A stretch of 33,461 nucleotides of DNA from Microcaldota archaeon (GTDB taxonomy: Archaea; Micrarchaeota; Micrarchaeia; Burarchaeales; Fermentimicrarchaeaceae), in NCBI GenBank assembly GCA_013425335.1, contig JACCLG010000006.1, positions 1-33,461 of the forward strand. Reading direction: 5' to 3'. This document shows positions 8,814-16,972 of the stretch, piece by piece; the first letter of the stretch is position 1, and the number at the start of each line of letters is the position of its first letter. Under the pieces are notes generated by a model. It was not told the DNA's origin. It was given only the letters and a program-made list of their open reading frames with translations, and made no database searches. The position numbers were made by a program, and so were the translations under genes.

Positions 8814-8909
8814 TTACAGCCTTTTCTCCATCGGTGCTGCTACAAACCGCTCGCCAACCTCCTCTTTGGCATGCCCCACGTATTGGTAGTCATTTTTTGC
8901 TAGAAACAT
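8814..8909 (-). CDS. Possible 31-aa small ORF downstream of larC2
   Basis: ATG 3 nt after the LarC2 stop: MFLAKNDYQYVGHAKEEVGERFVAAPMEKRL*; no homology evidence. Confidence 0.3.
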   Translation of the reverse strand: MFLAKNDYQYVGHAKEEVGERFVAAPMEKRL

Positions 8910-8912
8910 GAC

Positions 8913-9356
8913 TTAAACTTTACTAATGTTACTCATAATCTCATCATAGACTTCTCTATAAGGTTTCTTCATTTTCAGCGCAATTTTCCGCACATCCTCA
9001 TACTCAGGTTTTATCCTTGGAGAGTTGGGAGTTTTGGATATCTTCACCTTAACCTTCCCGAATTTCGTTCCAACCTCTCTAACCTCCCTCTCCGCGATGT
9101 GTTTCTTGAAAATCGTCTCTCTCACCCCAAGAGTTCCAGTCTCCTCCATGATGATTGAGGCAAGTTTCTTCGAATATTCTTTCTCACATATAACCTGCAG
9201 TATGAAGCCAGGCCTCCCCTTCTTTGCGATGATGGGTACGAAGCACACATCCTTGGCTCCTTCACTCATCAGCCTCTCAGCAGTATACCCCAGAATCTCT
9301 CCCGAGATGTCATCCAGGTTCGTTTCGAGCATGCATTCCTCAATCATACAGCTCAC
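8913..9356 (-). CDS. larC2: LarC C-terminal part (LarC2), nickel-pincer cofactor nickel insertion
   Basis: ECMLETNLDDISGEILGYTAERLMSEGAKDVCFVPIIAKKGRPGFILQVIC is typical of LarC; same frame as upstream LarC1. Confidence 0.85.
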   Translation of the reverse strand: MSCMIEECMLETNLDDISGEILGYTAERLMSEGAKDVCFVPIIAKKGRPGFILQVICEKEYSKKLASIIMEETGTLGVRETIFKKHIAEREVREVGTKFGKVKVKISKTPNSPRIKPEYEDVRKIALKMKKPYREVYDEIMSNISKV

Positions 9357-9359
9357 TTC

Positions 9360-10034
9360 TTATAGAATTCTCAGCCTCAGCACGTTTGGCAATGGCAACT
9401 CGCTGCTACCACCGCCGCAGCCTTCTTTGTATGCCCCCATCTCAGGCATTCTCCCAACTCCCTGTGCAATATTCACTATTATGCTGGCCCCAGTGGGCGT
9501 GCATAGCTCGTGCTTTATATCCCTCTCGTAGAAACTGAACTTCCTTTTCTTCAGTATCTGAATGGCCGCCGGTGCCGGCTCAGTGCCGACAGCAACAGGC
9601 CCAGAAATCACCTCTGAGTTGAATGCGCCCAGAGCTCCCAGCCCCACTGTTGCGCCGACAATATCAATTATCGTGTCAACATTGCCTATTTCATGCAGGT
9701 GCACATCGTCAAACCCATGAACGCTTTTCTCTGCCTCAAGAATTGTTTCAAAAGTGTCCCATGCAAACTTTATCTGGTGGTCATCAAACTCCAGAATGTC
9801 CGCAGAAGCGCGTATCATCTCCAGCATCTTTGCTGGCAAGCACTTCTCATCCACATTGCTCTCAAGGATCTTTGCATGCATACCCTGCCTAAGAGCATCC
9901 TTAAACGATATCTCATACCCCAAAGCGGTCCTTATCCCTTCCTTCATTTCCTGCTCCGCACCCAGGTCAGCAAGAGCCCCGAGGACCATGTCACCAGAGC
10001 AGCCCATGCTGGGGAAGAATGCTATTTTAGTCAT
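9360..10034 (-). CDS. larC1: LarC N-terminal part (LarC1)
   Basis: MTKIAFFPSMGCSGDMVLGALADLGAE, DVHLHEIGNVDTIIDIVG, ELCTPTGASI, LPNVLRLRIL*; ATG at 10034 chosen over TTG at 10055. Confidence 0.87.
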   Translation of the reverse strand: MTKIAFFPSMGCSGDMVLGALADLGAEQEMKEGIRTALGYEISFKDALRQGMHAKILESNVDEKCLPAKMLEMIRASADILEFDDHQIKFAWDTFETILEAEKSVHGFDDVHLHEIGNVDTIIDIVGATVGLGALGAFNSEVISGPVAVGTEPAPAAIQILKKRKFSFYERDIKHELCTPTGASIIVNIAQGVGRMPEMGAYKEGCGGGSSELPLPNVLRLRIL

Positions 10035-10065
10035 GTTTTTATAATTTGTATCCAAATATTAAAAT
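10035..10065. promoter_or_regulatory. Compact divergent promoter region between larC and larE
   Basis: 31-bp gap; TTTTTATAATT (10036-10046) lies ~25 nt before the larE ATG and ATTTTAATATT (reverse strand, 10055-10065) ~25 nt before the larC ATG. Confidence 0.5.
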
Positions 10066-10854
10066 ATGAGTTGTACTGCTAGCAGGAACCTGAGGAAATT
10101 GCTCCTTGCCTTCAAGAAAAAATCACCGGCAGCTGTAGCTTTCTCTGGCGGGGTTGACAGCAGCGTTGTTGCAAATGCGGCTTTCCTTGCATCAGAAAAA
10201 TCAGTTGCGGTGACCATTGTTGACCCCTCGCTATCAAGAAGGCAGTATGGCTCAGCCGTGAAGATTGCTAGGAGAATAGGAATACGGCACATCATAATTG
10301 GGAGAAAGCTGCCGGAAGAGGTAAGGAAGAACGATGCGATGAGATGCTATTACTGCAAAGCAAGCATGCTGAAAATTCTGAAAGAGGTTGCAAGGGAGGA
10401 AGGTATAGATGCGATTGCAGACGGCTCTAACTTTGATGACCTGAAAGAAGCTAGGTTAGGCATGAAAGCATGCAGGGAAATTGGGGTGTACTCGCCTCTC
10501 CTTGACGTTGGATTCGGAAAAAAGGAGGTGCGGCAGCTTGCGCGAGAGCTAGGGCTTCCCAACTACTGGGTTCCTTCAGAAGCCTGCCTCTCATCAAGAG
10601 TGATTGGGCAGATGATTGATGATGAAACCCTGAAAAGAGTTGACAATGCTGAGGAGTTCATAAGGAAGCTTGCAAAAATTGAGAGGGTCCGCGTGAGAGA
10701 CTACGGTAAAAACGCGAGGATAGAAGTTGAGAAGAAGGACATACCTAAACTGGTGAAAGGAAGCAATGCTGGAAAAATAAACAAAAGGTTGAATAAGCTT
10801 GGTTACCGATATGTAACTGTCGATTTGGGAGGTTATAAAATTGGCGGGTTATAG
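10066..10854 (+). CDS. larE: LarE, ATP-dependent sacrificial/sulfur-transfer enzyme of Ni-pincer cofactor synthesis
   Basis: PP-loop AFSGGVDSSVVA, MRCYYCK, PSEACLSSRV with the conserved Cys. Confidence 0.93.
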   Translation: MSCTASRNLRKLLLAFKKKSPAAVAFSGGVDSSVVANAAFLASEKSVAVTIVDPSLSRRQYGSAVKIARRIGIRHIIIGRKLPEEVRKNDAMRCYYCKASMLKILKEVAREEGIDAIADGSNFDDLKEARLGMKACREIGVYSPLLDVGFGKKEVRQLARELGLPNYWVPSEACLSSRVIGQMIDDETLKRVDNAEEFIRKLAKIERVRVRDYGKNARIEVEKKDIPKLVKGSNAGKINKRLNKLGYRYVTVDLGGYKIGGL

Positions 10855-11587
10855 AAGCATACTCCGCGAAGTTAGAAATGGCAAGCTTGACCTGAGGAAA
10901 GCAGAGAGGATGCTCAAGGTGGATGGTTTAAAGAGAATTGAGCAGATTGCAAGGCTAGACCTGAGCAGGGAAGTGCGCGGAGGCGTGCCCGAAGTGCTGC
11001 TTGCAGAGGGCAAAACACCCGAACAGGTAGCGAAGATAGCCGAGGGCGTGGAGGGAGGTCTGCTCATAAGCAGAGTAGGCGAAGAGCACCTGAAAGCAAT
11101 AAGGAGAAAGTTCGGAAGGGTTGAATACAACAAGCTAGCAAGGACAGTTGCCGTAGGAAAGTCCAAGTATTCCAGGAAAGGGACAGTCGGGATAATAACC
11201 GCGGGAACTTCCGACATTCATGCTGCTGAGGAAGCTGCAGTAGTTGCCGAGATGATGGGTTGCAGAGTCATGAAAGCATATGATGTTGGAGTCGCTGGTC
11301 TGCACAGGCTTTTCACTCCCCTCAAAAAAATGATGGGTGATGAGGTGGATGTGATTGTCGTTGTGGCTGGTAGGGAGGGCACTCTGCCCTCCATTGTTGC
11401 GGGGATGATTGACGTGCCGGTGATTGGGGTCCCTACTTCGTCAGGCTATGGCTTTGGGGGCAAGGGCGAAGCAGCCCTCAAGTCGATGCTGCAGAGTTGC
11501 AGCTTCATCACCGTTGTGAATATTGACAATGGCATAGGGGCTGGCGCGTGCGCAGCCCTCATAGCGAGGAGAGCGCATGAGCATTGA
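10841..11587 (+). CDS. larB: LarB, carboxylase/hydrolase of Ni-pincer cofactor synthesis (AIR carboxylase-like)
   Basis: GTVGIITAGTSDIHAAEEAAVVAEMMG, VVVAGREGTLPSIVAGMIDVPVIGVPTSSGYGFGGKGEAALKSMLQSC; overlaps larE. Confidence 0.93.
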   Translation: MAGYRSILREVRNGKLDLRKAERMLKVDGLKRIEQIARLDLSREVRGGVPEVLLAEGKTPEQVAKIAEGVEGGLLISRVGEEHLKAIRRKFGRVEYNKLARTVAVGKSKYSRKGTVGIITAGTSDIHAAEEAAVVAEMMGCRVMKAYDVGVAGLHRLFTPLKKMMGDEVDVIVVVAGREGTLPSIVAGMIDVPVIGVPTSSGYGFGGKGEAALKSMLQSCSFITVVNIDNGIGAGACAALIARRAHEH

Positions 11588-12039
11588 TGCGTGCTGGAAG
11601 TTGGTGCGTCTATGCAAACGACACATCAAACTACTGGAACAGCACCTCATGCATCACACCATTCACCTATACCACCACCAATTTGACAGTTGCATCAGTC
11701 AGCACTGATCAGACTAGCTATAGCGCCTGCGGCGCGGTTTTCTACAGAATCAGCTTGTATGACCAGCGTTCAAGCCTCATCAATTCGAATTTTACAATAA
11801 AGATCCTAAATCCAGCTCTCTCAGCAGTCTCCAGCCAGAGCTCATCTCCGAATAATGGAACTGGTGTCTATACCAGCAGCTATATGCTAAATTCTACATC
11901 CGAGCTCGGCGTATGGCTCTTGAAAGTTCTTGAAAATGGCGGAGTAACAGCCGGAAAGAACTTCTTCGTTGTTACAACCTGCGGGGATAAGGTATGTGGC
12001 GGAGGGGAGAACCACACCGATTGTCCTTCGGATTGCTGA
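11584..12039 (+). pseudogene. N-terminally truncated surface-protein fragment with Cys-rich C-terminus
   Basis: Starts mid-domain (GSWCVYANDTSNYWNSTSC, cf. KWCVYANGTANEWNSTSC in the 20341 gene), then a FYRISLYD...WLLKVLENGGVTAGKNFFVV module like the 5194 gene C-terminus, ends CGDKVCGGGENHTDCPSDC; no signal peptide; overlaps larB stop. Confidence 0.65.
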
Positions 12040-12100
12040 AGCTTGGAGAATGCCAGAAGCCATAGCTATATTTTAATATTCTGCAGGCAAAACTATCCTC

Positions 12101-12754
12101 ATGCGCAAGATTCAGATAAGCTTTGACTTCCTCGTAATAGTCATATTTGCCTTCATAATATTTCTAGAGATGTTCCAGGTTTATGCCCTCGAAAGTATGT
12201 CAGCAAGAATAACTGAGAGCAGGATAAGCGCATTGAGAGTGGGGAGCAGAATCGCAAGGGCTATAAATGAGGTTTTAAAAGCAAATGGGACAAATGCAGT
12301 GGTGACCATACCCGAGAGCCTAGATACAGGGGATACGTACTATGTGAGCGTAAAAGCATCCGGAAGAAGGGTGGATGTATTCTGGCCGATCTCGACTCAG
12401 AACAGAAGCGTGGGTGTTGCAATTCTCACAAGTAACGTGACTCAATTAAACAAATCCAAGTCAGCTGGCTCAGGTCAATCAACCATTAACATCACAAATT
12501 CGGATGGGTTTGTGAAAGTTTATTCAGAACTCATGTGTGGAAACGAAATCTGCGAAGCTGGGGAAAACTGCGAGAACTGCGCAGCAGACTGCACTTGCTA
12601 CTGCGGAGATGGACTGTGCACCGGTGCAGCAGGAGAGGACTGTAATACATGCGTGGTTGACTGCGACTGTGAGGCGCCAGCTTCAATCTGCTGTCCTGAA
12701 TACACAGAGGCGCACGGTGTTTGTGTTACTCGCGAGCAGATGTGTAATCCATAG
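12101..12754 (+). CDS. Pilin-like protein with class III signal peptide and C-terminal Cys-rich repeats
   Basis: MRKIQISFDFLVIVIFAFIIFLEMF matches class III (Q-x-S-F-D/E-F-L plus hydrophobic helix); CGNEICEAGENCENCAADC and CGDGLCTGAAGEDCNTCVVDC repeats. Confidence 0.75.
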   Translation: MRKIQISFDFLVIVIFAFIIFLEMFQVYALESMSARITESRISALRVGSRIARAINEVLKANGTNAVVTIPESLDTGDTYYVSVKASGRRVDVFWPISTQNRSVGVAILTSNVTQLNKSKSAGSGQSTINITNSDGFVKVYSELMCGNEICEAGENCENCAADCTCYCGDGLCTGAAGEDCNTCVVDCDCEAPASICCPEYTEAHGVCVTREQMCNP

Positions 12755-12833
12755 CTACTCTCCGGATAGGTAAAAAGAGGTCTATTAACGGCCAACCTAT
12801 ATTTTTAATACCAATATGCTGAAATAGTAACAG

Positions 12834-13376
12834 ATGAGAAAAGGCCAGCTGTTCAGCCAGGATATCATTTTTGCAATGCTTCTAGTGCTCTTCATCTTCG
12901 CCTTATGGCTTAACTTACGGGAGAGGGTTTTGAATGTGATTACGGCAAGCGATGACAGAAGACAGCTGGATGAGGCGGCATTCTCCGCCACGAGCCAGTT
13001 GCTTGAAAGCAGCGGTGTGCCGAGCAACTGGGATAAATTGTCAAATATTGATGATACTACGGTGAGCAGCATAGGCATTGTCAGCGATAGGAACAACCTG
13101 GATCCTGGGAAAACTGCAGTGTTCGTCAGCATGGCCAACAATGGGGGGGATAATTACACGATACTCAAGAAACTTCTTGGTTTGAACAGGGAGAGCTACA
13201 GGTTCAACTTCACAATTTCATCCTTGAATGGAACTTCAATATACAGCGTCAATTATACCCCGTCAGGAACTTACAATGCAAGCTATGCTGCAACTAATAC
13301 AACTGCATTTGTTGAGAGATTCGCACTGCTCAACAATTCGGTGGTTAAGGTTACCTTGGGTGTTTGGATTGAGTAG
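12834..13376 (+). CDS. Pilin-like protein with N-terminal hydrophobic segment
   Basis: MRKGQLFSQDIIFAMLLVLFIFALWL followed by extracellular Asn/Ser/Thr-rich region. Confidence 0.65.
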   Translation: MRKGQLFSQDIIFAMLLVLFIFALWLNLRERVLNVITASDDRRQLDEAAFSATSQLLESSGVPSNWDKLSNIDDTTVSSIGIVSDRNNLDPGKTAVFVSMANNGGDNYTILKKLLGLNRESYRFNFTISSLNGTSIYSVNYTPSGTYNASYAATNTTAFVERFALLNNSVVKVTLGVWIE

Positions 13377-13785
13377 AGCATTCATCTTCACACTGGATGC
13401 CATACTCGCAATAATACTGTGCACCATACTGTTTTTCTCAGCCTACTCCATCCTCTCCCAGTTCCAGTATTCCACAGTGAGGGATACTGCCCTCTTCGAT
13501 GTAAGCGCAGATGTGCTGACTTCCCTTGAGAAGAACAATACGCTAAGGAATGCGATATACTACTCCCGCAATTCAGACATCAGCGCCATTCTCTCAAACT
13601 CGTCCTCGAATGTATGTTCGGATTTGGTAATCTACTCTTCAGACAACAAACCGCTGCTAATAGCCCAGCGCGCAGACTGCAAGTGCACAGGCAGCCGTTC
13701 TCTTCTTGTGAGAAGCTTCATCATACCCAACAGCAATGGGACGCTTTCGGCATATTTTGCGAAAATGGAGGCGTGCTACAAATGA
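13369..13785 (+). CDS. Pilin-like/TadE-like membrane-anchored protein
   Basis: TTG start overlapping upstream stop; LSRAFIFTLDAILAIILCTILFFSAYSIL; the ORF track start at 13228 is an upstream overextension. Confidence 0.6.
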   Translation: MSRAFIFTLDAILAIILCTILFFSAYSILSQFQYSTVRDTALFDVSADVLTSLEKNNTLRNAIYYSRNSDISAILSNSSSNVCSDLVIYSSDNKPLLIAQRADCKCTGSRSLLVRSFIIPNSNGTLSAYFAKMEACYK

Positions 13786-15956
13786 AAAAAGCATTCCTTT
13801 TCACCGTGGTTTTTGTCCTCATTTTCACAACTCTCATACTGCTCTCAGTCTTTTACCTGAGAATGATGCAGATGAACGAGCTGGACCTCACCCAGTCAAA
13901 GAACATAACCCGAATTCTCTACGTGCGGGATGACCTTGCCACCGATATCCTTAGCTACCTGCAGCTCTCAGTGAGCATACAGAGCAACTCAACCAACACA
14001 ATACTGAATATATCAGATACTCTGCCATCGCCCTACTCCGACCCTGGAACCGCGCTCAATACCACATACGCAGGCTTCATAAATGGAACGTATTCAAATC
14101 AGACTAACCTTCTTGACCCAGCTACCAATCTCTCAGTGATATCTCTGAACATCACAGCTTTCCAGAGTGCGCCTTCGCTGCAGTTCATAAACTCAAACCC
14201 CTCGCTGAACCTGAACTACTCCTACAACAACCTGAGCAAGAATGAGCTTATAATAAACGGTTCCAGTCTTGTCACCAACTACTCAGTCACAATTGCATTG
14301 AATGACACATGCCTGAACAGCAACTGCACCAACGCAACCTGGGCAGGCGGCCCGCCGAATATCGACAGCTCAACTGTTGGAATGTGGCATTTCGATGAGG
14401 GGGGCAGCAACACGACAACAAATGACAGCTCCGGGAACGGGAACACCGGGACACTCCACGGAGCAACCTGGAACTTCTCCGGAAAGTATGGAAAGGCACT
14501 GCAGTTTGACGGAAGCAGCAGCTATGTCGACTGCGGAAGCAACTCATATCTGAAGTTCAACCTGACGAATAACTTTACTGTAGAGGCATGGGTGAATCCA
14601 GCGCTGGACTCCAATGACCGTGTAATCGTCGGCAATGCCTGGAATTCCCCGGGGTACCATCTAAGGATAACCTCAGCGAACAAAGCAAGATTTATTCTCG
14701 TAAAGTCAGGTTCTGATTACAACTATTCTGAAACAGCCGTGCTATCCACGGGATGGCACCACATTGCCGGAACGTGGGATGGAACCACAGTGACAATCTA
14801 CTTGGATGGTGTACTGGACTCAACCACTGGCAGCTCAGGGACTCTTGATAATATGGTCAGCACATACAACCTGACAATAGGCAACCTACAGGGCCAGGCC
14901 AAGTATTTCCAGGGAACAATAGACGAAGTTGCAATCTACAACAGGACAAAACCCGCCGACGAAATAGCGGCAGATGCAAACCTCTTCCACTGGGACTGGA
15001 GCCCAACTGCCATGAACAGCAACCTCTCCGCGGTATGGCATTTCGATGAGGGCGGAGGCACCAACACTTCAGACAGCTCCGGGAGTGGGAACACTGCAAC
15101 TTTGTATGGAACAACAACATGGAATTCCTCAGGCAAGTCTGGTTACGCTCTCAATTTCGATGGCAGCACCGCCTATGCCGAAGCTTTATATTCAAGCAGC
15201 CTGGACGTCAACAATTTCACTGTTGAAGCCTGGATTCTTTCGCGCTCGAATACCCAAGCCAGCGGCGGGGGATGCGCAAAAGTTATTGCAAAAAACAAAA
15301 CTGCAGGAGTATGCGGGAGCACCTATCCTTATGGTATACAGGATGACTGCACAACAAATAGAATAATGGCTTACATCTACACGAGTTCAATCTATTCAGT
15401 AACTGGTCCCGTTTGGTCTACATTTTTAGGTTGGACGCATGTCGCAATGGTGTACAACGGAACCAATCTGACATTATACGTAAATGGCAGTTTATACAAT
15501 AGCACGGCTGCTACTGGGGCTCTATGCGCAAATACCATGTCCCTTTTGATTGGTGGGAGGACGAGCCAGTTCTTCAACGGCACAATAGACGATGTTGCAA
15601 TTTACTCCAGGGCAAAGTCAGCAGCTGAGATAGCTGCAGATGCAAATCCCATTTATGTATCCATAAACCTGACAGATTCCCTCGGCAACCCCGTCAGTAT
15701 AAGAGGCTCTACTTCAGGATACGTGAACCCAGGTGCAAATAACACGGCATATATACAAACCAGCAATGGAAACCTAAACATGACGGCTGGAGCCTATTCC
15801 GGCTTCTACTCACTCAGGGTATACGCGAACAACACCAAGGCAAGTATGCTTACAAACATAATAGAGTCAGGGGTTTCAAGCATACAGGCGATAATACCAA
15901 TTCAGCTTACAGTATACCAGCAGACTTTCAGCAACCTCGTAATAGCCGAGAAGTAG
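13782..15956 (+). CDS. Membrane-anchored surface protein with two LamG/concanavalin A-like domains
   Basis: ATG overlaps upstream TGA; MKKAFLFTVVFVLIFTTLILLSVFYL; two copies of MWHFDEGG...DSSGNGNTGTLHGATWN...GKALQFDGSSSYV...FTVEAWV...GTIDEVAIYNR. Confidence 0.87.
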   Translation: MKKAFLFTVVFVLIFTTLILLSVFYLRMMQMNELDLTQSKNITRILYVRDDLATDILSYLQLSVSIQSNSTNTILNISDTLPSPYSDPGTALNTTYAGFINGTYSNQTNLLDPATNLSVISLNITAFQSAPSLQFINSNPSLNLNYSYNNLSKNELIINGSSLVTNYSVTIALNDTCLNSNCTNATWAGGPPNIDSSTVGMWHFDEGGSNTTTNDSSGNGNTGTLHGATWNFSGKYGKALQFDGSSSYVDCGSNSYLKFNLTNNFTVEAWVNPALDSNDRVIVGNAWNSPGYHLRITSANKARFILVKSGSDYNYSETAVLSTGWHHIAGTWDGTTVTIYLDGVLDSTTGSSGTLDNMVSTYNLTIGNLQGQAKYFQGTIDEVAIYNRTKPADEIAADANLFHWDWSPTAMNSNLSAVWHFDEGGGTNTSDSSGSGNTATLYGTTTWNSSGKSGYALNFDGSTAYAEALYSSSLDVNNFTVEAWILSRSNTQASGGGCAKVIAKNKTAGVCGSTYPYGIQDDCTTNRIMAYIYTSSIYSVTGPVWSTFLGWTHVAMVYNGTNLTLYVNGSLYNSTAATGALCANTMSLLIGGRTSQFFNGTIDDVAIYSRAKSAAEIAADANPIYVSINLTDSLGNPVSIRGSTSGYVNPGANNTAYIQTSNGNLNMTAGAYSGFYSLRVYANNTKASMLTNIIESGVSSIQAIIPIQLTVYQQTFSNLVIAEK

Positions 15957-15964
15957 TCGCCTGC

Positions 15965-16972
15965 TCAATGCACTGTCACAAGTAATGCTTTCAGTATATA
16001 GAAGTGCATAAGCAAGAAAACAATTATTGACAGCACGAGCAGGTAAAGAGTATACCTCAGCCCGTTTAGCTCCTTCCCGTCATGTATCACGCCAATAAGC
16101 ATGCTCACAGTCAGCGATGTCAGGATTATTGTCACAATTGAAACATTGAACAGGAAATCAGGAGACAGGGGTGTCCCCATAACCAGCCCAACTTCCGAAC
16201 TAAACGATGGGCCGGCGCTCAGCTGCTGGAGGGAGCTTATCAATTCCACAAATTCAATCGATATTGAGAGAAGCGCAGGCATCCCAATAAGAACCGCAAA
16301 AAAGATGAAAACAATATACATGTTCGTCCCTGCTATGAGCTGCCTCTTGAGCTCCTGCCCCTCAAGAATATCATCCGCCGCATTCTCAAGCAGGACTGCA
16401 AGGCTTCCTCCCGACCTCATGCTGACTATGAAAAGCGCAACAGTCCTCTCCAAAATCTCCGACTTTATCCTCTTCGACATCTCCATTAATGCATCTGTGA
16501 AGGACTCAATTCCAAGGGATTTTGCAGTGACGTACCTTATCTCCTCCTCAAGAGGACCGAACTCCGGCCTGGCAGCCGTCCTGAGTGCTGCGAGGGGTGT
16601 GAGACCGGCGCGTATATTCGCTGCGATGAGCTGGAGTGCATCGGGCAGAACATTCTCAATCCTTCTCTTCCTGTCCTCAACCCTAAAGTGAAGCACAATG
16701 TATAGCGTGAACAATATGAATGCAAAACAAGCCAGAGCAATGAGAAATAGTATGCCCGCTGCAGTAATTTCCAGTATAACCCAGCTGAAAAGAAGCCCGG
16801 CTATGCCGAAGAGTATTGAGAGCAGAAGCACGGACCCCATCCAAACTCTCGCATCCATATCCACTCCCGAGTACTCCAGCATCTCCTCTATGTGCCTGTT
16901 AATTCCTCTGGGCGAGAGGTTTCCGAAAACATAATACACTTTTACCAAGTCTTTAATGTCCATAAACATCAC
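15965..16972 (-). CDS. TadC/GspF-type pilus assembly membrane protein
   Basis: NVLPDALQLIAANIRAGLTPLAALRTAA and RSGGSLAVLLENAADDI plus multiple TMs. Confidence 0.87.
   Translation of the reverse strand: MMFMDIKDLVKVYYVFGNLSPRGINRHIEEMLEYSGVDMDARVWMGSVLLLSILFGIAGLLFSWVILEITAAGILFLIALACFAFILFTLYIVLHFRVEDRKRRIENVLPDALQLIAANIRAGLTPLAALRTAARPEFGPLEEEIRYVTAKSLGIESFTDALMEMSKRIKSEILERTVALFIVSMRSGGSLAVLLENAADDILEGQELKRQLIAGTNMYIVFIFFAVLIGMPALLSISIEFVELISSLQQLSAGPSFSSEVGLVMGTPLSPDFLFNVSIVTIILTSLTVSMLIGVIHDGKELNGLRYTLYLLVLSIIVFLLMHFYILKALLVTVH

Noticed and set aside
13228-13368. Upstream extension of the 13369-13785 ORF and of the 13614-15956 ORF as given in the ORF track
   Set aside because: The extensions overlap the preceding genes out of frame; hydrophobic N-termini and stop/start overlaps support starts at 13369 and 13782
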